DNA of 8,681 bases, taken from positions 1-8,681 of the forward strand of contig JABJCF010000520.1 in assembly GCA_018665625.1 (NCBI GenBank), written 5' to 3'. This DNA is from Nitrospina sp. Its GTDB lineage: Bacteria; Nitrospinota; Nitrospinia; Nitrospinales; VA-1. Under the pieces are notes generated by a model. It was not told the origin of the DNA. It worked only from the letters and a program-made list of their open reading frames with translations, and made no database searches. Both the position numbers and the translations under genes were made by a program. Below, in pieces: positions 5,314-8,681 of the stretch (within the stretch, counting starts at the first letter, position 1; every line of letters starts with the position of its first letter).

Positions 5314-6621
5314 ATGTCAACCACTGCCGTCTCTGAAAAATTCAAAGTAAAAGATATCTCTTTGGCCGATTGGGGACGAAAAGAAATTGTACTTGCGGAA
5401 AACGAAATGCCAGGCCTTATGGCCCTGCGGAAAAAATATGCCACCGAAAAGCCTTTGAAAGGAGCCCGTATTGCCGGCTCTTTACATATGACTATCCAAA
5501 CCGCCGTTCTCATGGAGACTCTCATTGAACTCGGCGCAGAAGTTCGTTGGGCATCCTGTAATATTTTTTCGACTCAAGATCATGCAGCCGCCGCAATGGC
5601 CAAAGCAGGAATCCCCGTATTCGCATGGAAAGAAGAAACCGAAGAGGAATATTGGTGGTGTACCGGCCAAACATTGTTGTTTGATAATGATCAAGGACCC
5701 AACATGATTCTCGATGATGGTGGGGACCTTACCGCCTACGTTCATGAGAAACACCCGGAATTGCTCGCAGAAATCAAAGGCGTAACCGAAGAAACGACCA
5801 CCGGGGTTCACAATCTCTACAAGATGATTGAACAAAAAACCCTCAAGCTTCCAGCAATGAATGTGAATGATTCTGTAACAAAATCTAAATTCGACAACCT
5901 CTACGGTTGTCGCGAATCTTTAGCAGATGGCATTAAGCGAGCTACCGATATTATGATTGCCGGTAAAGTGGTCGTCGTTGCGGGCTATGGTGACGTGGGC
6001 AAGGGTTGCGCAGATTCCATGGGCAGCCTGGGTGCAAGAGTTATTGTCACCGAGATCGATCCCATTTGTGCCTTACAAGCTGCGATGGAAGGTTACGAGG
6101 TCACCACAATGGAGGAAGCCGTAAAAGAAGGCGATATTTTTGTAACCACCACAGGTTGCGCCGACATCGTTTGCATTGAACATATGGAAAAAATGAAAAA
6201 CGATGCCATCGTCTGTAATATTGGTCACTTCGATATTGAGATCCAGGTGGAGGCTCTGAACAATTTTCCGGGCATCAAAAAAACGGTTATCAAACCTCAA
6301 GTGGACAAATACACTTTTCCCGATGGCCACAATATCCTCATGCTGGCTGAAGGACGTTTGGTGAACCTGGGTTGTGCGACCGGGCATCCCTCATTCGTAA
6401 TGTCAAATTCGTTTACCAATCAGGTGCTGGCACAAATCGAGTTATACAATAAGAAATATGAAGTGGGAGTTTACACCTTGCCAAAAATCCTGGATGAAGA
6501 AGTTGCGCGATTGCATCTGGATAAACTGGGTGTAAAACTGACAACACTTACCGACAAACAGGCCGACTACCTGAGCCTGTCCAAGGAAGGCCCCTACAAG
6601 CCGGAACATTATCGGTACTAA
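5314..6621 (+). CDS. ahcY: S-adenosylhomocysteine hydrolase (adenosylhomocysteinase)
   Basis: This is a full-length, 435-residue cytosolic enzyme of the activated methyl cycle. It hydrolyses S-adenosylhomocysteine reversibly to adenosine and homocysteine with bound NAD, relieving product inhibition of methyltransferases. The N-terminal signature [19 protein letters not shown] (19-37) is present. Substrate-domain residues include His58, the DDGGD motif (134-138), the Glu160 region, and Lys190/Asp195 in [11 protein letters not shown]. The NAD-binding loop GYGDVGKG is at 224-231, [10 protein letters not shown] lies in the C-terminal third, and the ending [10 protein letters not shown] supplies the conserved Lys and Tyr that reach into the partner subunit. 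The start is fixed by AAAGGAG six bases before the ATG. The gene is transcribed alone from the divergent region shared with the SpoVG-family gene and ends at a hairpin 14 bases after the stop. Nothing suggests truncation or transfer. Confidence 0.98.
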   Translation: MSTTAVSEKFKVKDISLADWGRKEIVLAENEMPGLMALRKKYATEKPLKGARIAGSLHMTIQTAVLMETLIELGAEVRWASCNIFSTQDHAAAAMAKAGIPVFAWKEETEEEYWWCTGQTLLFDNDQGPNMILDDGGDLTAYVHEKHPELLAEIKGVTEETTTGVHNLYKMIEQKTLKLPAMNVNDSVTKSKFDNLYGCRESLADGIKRATDIMIAGKVVVVAGYGDVGKGCADSMGSLGARVIVTEIDPICALQAAMEGYEVTTMEEAVKEGDIFVTTTGCADIVCIEHMEKMKNDAIVCNIGHFDIEIQVEALNNFPGIKKTVIKPQVDKYTFPDGHNILMLAEGRLVNLGCATGHPSFVMSNSFTNQVLAQIELYNKKYEVGVYTLPKILDEEVARLHLDKLGVKLTTLTDKQADYLSLSKEGPYKPEHYRY

Positions 6622-6634
6622 TTTGCAATAACAT

Positions 6635-6672
6635 AAAAGCCGACCTTCCTTAAAGGGAGGTCGGCTTTTTTT
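6635..6672. terminator. Bidirectional rho-independent terminator
   Basis: A 15-base arm at 6635-6649 pairs with 6655-6669 around the loop TTAAA, with one G-U pair and otherwise perfect complementarity (core GCCGACCT/AGGTCGGC). Read on the plus strand it is followed by T's through 6672 and ends ahcY. On the minus strand it is followed by a TTTT run and ends the oleA-oleB-thioredoxin-like operon, overlapping that operon's last stop codon. Confidence 0.9.
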
Positions 6673-6964
6673 ATTTATATTTCAGTATCGCGTTTTTAAT
6701 CAATGTTTCAGATGGAGTTCCCTCTCCGCCCTCATAAAAACGGCATTGAAACCCAAAGACATCCTGCTTACCTTCTATATCCCTTCCGTTAATCCTAATA
6801 GTTGGGGAACCTGGGAATGAATGTTCTTCAGCCATCACCTCACTTTCTATTTCAATAAGATCTACTGACTCAGAAATATTTTCTTTTGTTAATATTTGCT
6901 TAAGACTGAGTAAGGCAGGCTTCCAGTGAGGACAATTGCTAAAATATAAAAGTTCGATTTTCAA
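6671..6964 (-). CDS. Small thioredoxin-fold protein, coupled to oleB
   Basis: The product resembles the small thioredoxin/glutaredoxin-like proteins whose signature is a beta strand followed by GCPNW or GCPHW. Counted from the TTG start at 6964 (97 residues), it has KIELLYFSNCPHW (2-14), the cis-proline segment GSPTIRINGRDI (52-63, Pro54) and FGFQCRFYEG (70-79). Cys11 and Cys74 are the only cysteines, and CPHW replaces a redox CxxC, so a classical dithiol reaction is unlikely. The function is unknown. The start choice rests on a TTGA overlap with the oleB stop, a GGAG nine bases upstream, and family proteins beginning just before the first strand. An ATG at 6997 inside oleB would add 11 residues (MDAGVFSEQSC) that do not look like the family and has no good SD site. 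Co-translation with oleB suggests a linked role, not proven. Confidence 0.75.
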   Translation of the reverse strand: MKIELLYFSNCPHWKPALLSLKQILTKENISESVDLIEIESEVMAEEHSFPGSPTIRINGRDIEGKQDVFGFQCRFYEGGEGTPSETLIKNAILKYK

Positions 6965-7833
6965 GCAGGATTGCTCCGAAAAAACTCCTGCATCCAAGGA
7001 ATGATGCGCTCGTGGGCATCTTCCAGCACATAATGACCAGCATCTTGAATCCGATGCACTTCAGCGTCAGGAAAAATCTCCTGCCACCTGTTTAGAAAAC
7101 GATCATTGAACACAAAATCTTTAGCGCCCCATGCAATCATTATGGGGAGGGAGGCAAACTGACTCAGGTTTTCCTCAATGTTTTTTACTACAGAGTAACT
7201 GGGTGCTTCCGGACTCATTGGAATATCCTGAACAAAACGCAAATTCGCAATCCGATTTGCATAATTGTCATAGGGTGACAGATACCCCTTCTTAACATGA
7301 TCTGTCATACGTTCTTTATTTTTGCACGCCATAGAAGTCGCTGCCAGTGCAAAAGCATTAAACCCTCGTATAGCCAAAGCACCCACCCCAGGAACCCGAC
7401 ATAGCTTGAGTCGGATCGGAATATGATCCGATAAAAATGCTGCCGTGTTAAACAACACCAGTCGTTTTATTTTTTGCGGATGCCTGACCGCATATCCCAT
7501 ACCAATAGCGCCTCCCCAATCATGAAGAACCAGTGTGATGTCATTCAATCCAAGTTTGTCCACCAATGCTTCCAGGTTATCTATGTGTTGAGAGAGTGTA
7601 TAAGAATAGTTTTGCGGTTTATCAGATTTGCCCATCCCCATATGGTCGGGAACCACACATCGGTAAGAATCTCTGAATGCAAGAATCAGGTTCCGATAGT
7701 AAAAAGACCAGGTGGGATTGCCATGCAACATGAGCAGAGGTTGCCCCTGCCCTTCATCCAAATAATGATATTGGTGTGAATCCAGTTTTAGTGAATGCGA
7801 GGCAAATGGATACAGGCCTTCTTCAATCACCAT
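6961..7833 (-). CDS. oleB: OleB-type beta-lactone decarboxylase, haloalkane dehalogenase-like alpha/beta hydrolase
   Basis: The 290-residue protein closely resembles OleB of long-chain olefin synthesis. It opens with LYPFASHSLKLD and YLDEGQGQPLLMLHGNPTWSFYYRNL, which is near the OleB consensus. HGNPTWS (37-43) supplies the Asn and Trp of the halide-binding-like pocket, and HDWGG (104-108) carries the nucleophile Asp105. Asp239 (GAKD) and His267 (DAGHYVLED) complete the Asp-Asp-His triad. The segments GYLSPYDNYANRI and RFVQDIPMSP are also OleB-like. In characterised systems OleB removes CO2 from a cis-beta-lactone to give a cis-olefin, in a membrane-associated OleBCD assembly. Its ATG overlaps the end of oleA by seven bases, a sign of translational coupling. 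No oleC or oleD follows. A plain haloalkane dehalogenase is less likely given the oleA neighbour and the OleB-type cap region. Confidence 0.9.
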   Translation of the reverse strand: MVIEEGLYPFASHSLKLDSHQYHYLDEGQGQPLLMLHGNPTWSFYYRNLILAFRDSYRCVVPDHMGMGKSDKPQNYSYTLSQHIDNLEALVDKLGLNDITLVLHDWGGAIGMGYAVRHPQKIKRLVLFNTAAFLSDHIPIRLKLCRVPGVGALAIRGFNAFALAATSMACKNKERMTDHVKKGYLSPYDNYANRIANLRFVQDIPMSPEAPSYSVVKNIEENLSQFASLPIMIAWGAKDFVFNDRFLNRWQEIFPDAEVHRIQDAGHYVLEDAHERIIPWMQEFFRSNPA

Positions 7834-8681
7834 TCAACACCCATCATCAAACAGTTCAGGCCACTACCAATTCCTAATAAAGCAGCTTTATCGCCTTTCT
7901 TCAATGCCCCTTGTTCCGCCCCCATAGCAAGAGTGACGGGTAATGATGCAGAACCTGTGTTGCCCAGAAATTCCAAGGTAGAAAAATCTTTTTCAATATC
8001 GAGGCCCACATTTTCATACATTAGTTTTCGATGTCCTTTTCCTACTTGATGACAAAATACCCGGGCCACCTCTTCATTTTCCCATCCGAGAGTTTCGCGT
8101 GTTCGCCCCCATGTTCTTCCAGCAAGTCGGCATCCTTCGAGCATCAACTTTTCTGAGTCCGTTTCCATTAATGGAGACCACTCCGCATGTGCGCCTGCAT
8201 CATCATTACCACGGCATAAATGATTAAAACGAGTCTCCGCGATAGAAACCCCACCGCGCAAATGATGGTTATGTTTTGAAATGTCCTTGTGAACCAAAAG
8301 AACTCCCGCTGCTGCCGACCCAATGGTCAACGAAGCGAAAGAACCTTTTATTGAGCTTCGCGTTATATCAGAACGACTCAACAGAGTTTCAATTGTATTA
8401 TTCACCAAAGGGCCGCCATTTTCACCGGAGACAACCAGCCCTGCCCTAATCTGCCCGCGTTCAATCATATTCGACACAATGCACATTCCATTTAATACTC
8501 CAAGACATGCATTAGAAACATCGAACACAAAGGATTCTTCAGGAAGTCCAAGACTATGATGAACCACAGAGGCCGTTGAAGGTTCAAGAAAATCTCTGCA
8601 TACAGAGGCAGAAATAAGGCAACCAATATCTTTTAAATCGATCCCAGAATTTTCAATTGCTTTTTTTCCGGCAAGGGTTGC
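7827..8681 (-). CDS. oleA: OleA-type thiolase-fold condensing enzyme, 3' portion
   Basis: The 284 residues in the window are the C-terminal part of a thiolase-superfamily, KAS III-like protein; the reading frame is open to the right edge. OleA joins two fatty acyl-CoA molecules head to head to a beta-keto acid, the first step of long-chain olefin synthesis. SVCRDFLEPSTA (26-37 of the fragment) carries the OleA-specific glutamate Glu33. The active-site Cys59 lies in DVSNACLGVLNGM. The spacing of 26 residues equals that of Glu117 and Cys143 in Xanthomonas OleA. His211 (CHQVG) and Asn241 (LGNTGSAS) complete the triad, again with the OleA spacing of 30. By that comparison about 84 N-terminal residues lie beyond the window. 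An internal GTG at 8567 is not the start. The stop overlaps oleB. Confidence 0.9.
   Translation of the reverse strand, partial: ATLAGKKAIENSGIDLKDIGCLISASVCRDFLEPSTASVVHHSLGLPEESFVFDVSNACLGVLNGMCIVSNMIERGQIRAGLVVSGENGGPLVNNTIETLLSRSDITRSSIKGSFASLTIGSAAAGVLLVHKDISKHNHHLRGGVSIAETRFNHLCRGNDDAGAHAEWSPLMETDSEKLMLEGCRLAGRTWGRTRETLGWENEEVARVFCHQVGKGHRKLMYENVGLDIEKDFSTLEFLGNTGSASLPVTLAMGAEQGALKKGDKAALLGIGSGLNCLMMGVEW

Noticed and set aside
6671..6997. Selenoprotein reading of the CPHW protein
   Set aside because: The position after His is an ordinary TGG Trp codon and the frame has no internal TGA, so there is no sign of selenocysteine.

Overview
The window is bacterial, with short intergenic gaps, Shine-Dalgarno (SD) sites and operons. 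It most resembles a Gram-negative, deltaproteobacterium- or Nitrospinota-like genome. That assignment is an inference from the combination of a SpoVG-family protein, a 435-residue AhcY and OleA/OleB, and it is weak. Intergenic DNA is strongly AT-rich, and I see no transposase, tRNA, rRNA or CRISPR array.

Positions 1-4649 (minus strand, read right to left) hold an azol(in)e-forming RiPP (ribosomally made, post-translationally modified peptide) locus. A good sigma70-type promoter (4649-4621) precedes two short paralogous precursor genes of 49 and 50 codons (4573-4424 and 4241-4089). Both have a conserved leader ending in LAAGG and a C-terminal core made almost entirely of Cys, Ser and Thr. They are followed by a VOC/glyoxalase-fold protein, a SagB-type FMN dehydrogenase, a leader-binding E1/ThiF-like protein, and a YcaO protein. 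The start of a further gene (ATG at 10) runs off the left edge. The inferred pathway is as follows. The ThiF-like protein binds the leader. YcaO uses ATP to cyclise Cys/Ser/Thr to azolines, and SagB oxidises these to azoles. The VOC protein gives self-protection or an extra step. No leader peptidase, exporter or LanB-type dehydratase is visible inside the window.

Positions 4809-5313 hold a SpoVG-family gene (minus) and an AT-rich divergent promoter region. Its two candidate promoters interleave, and the ahcY side carries three tandem hairpins in the presumed leader. Positions 5314-6621 (plus) hold ahcY, S-adenosylhomocysteine hydrolase, ended by a strong hairpin that also serves the convergent operon.

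Positions 6671-8681 (minus) hold a tightly coupled operon: the C-terminal 284 residues of an OleA-type thiolase, OleB (beta-lactone decarboxylase of long-chain olefin synthesis), and a small thioredoxin-fold protein. OleC and OleD do not follow OleB here, which is unusual for ole loci.

The most interesting content is the pair of precursor peptides and the compact operon around them.
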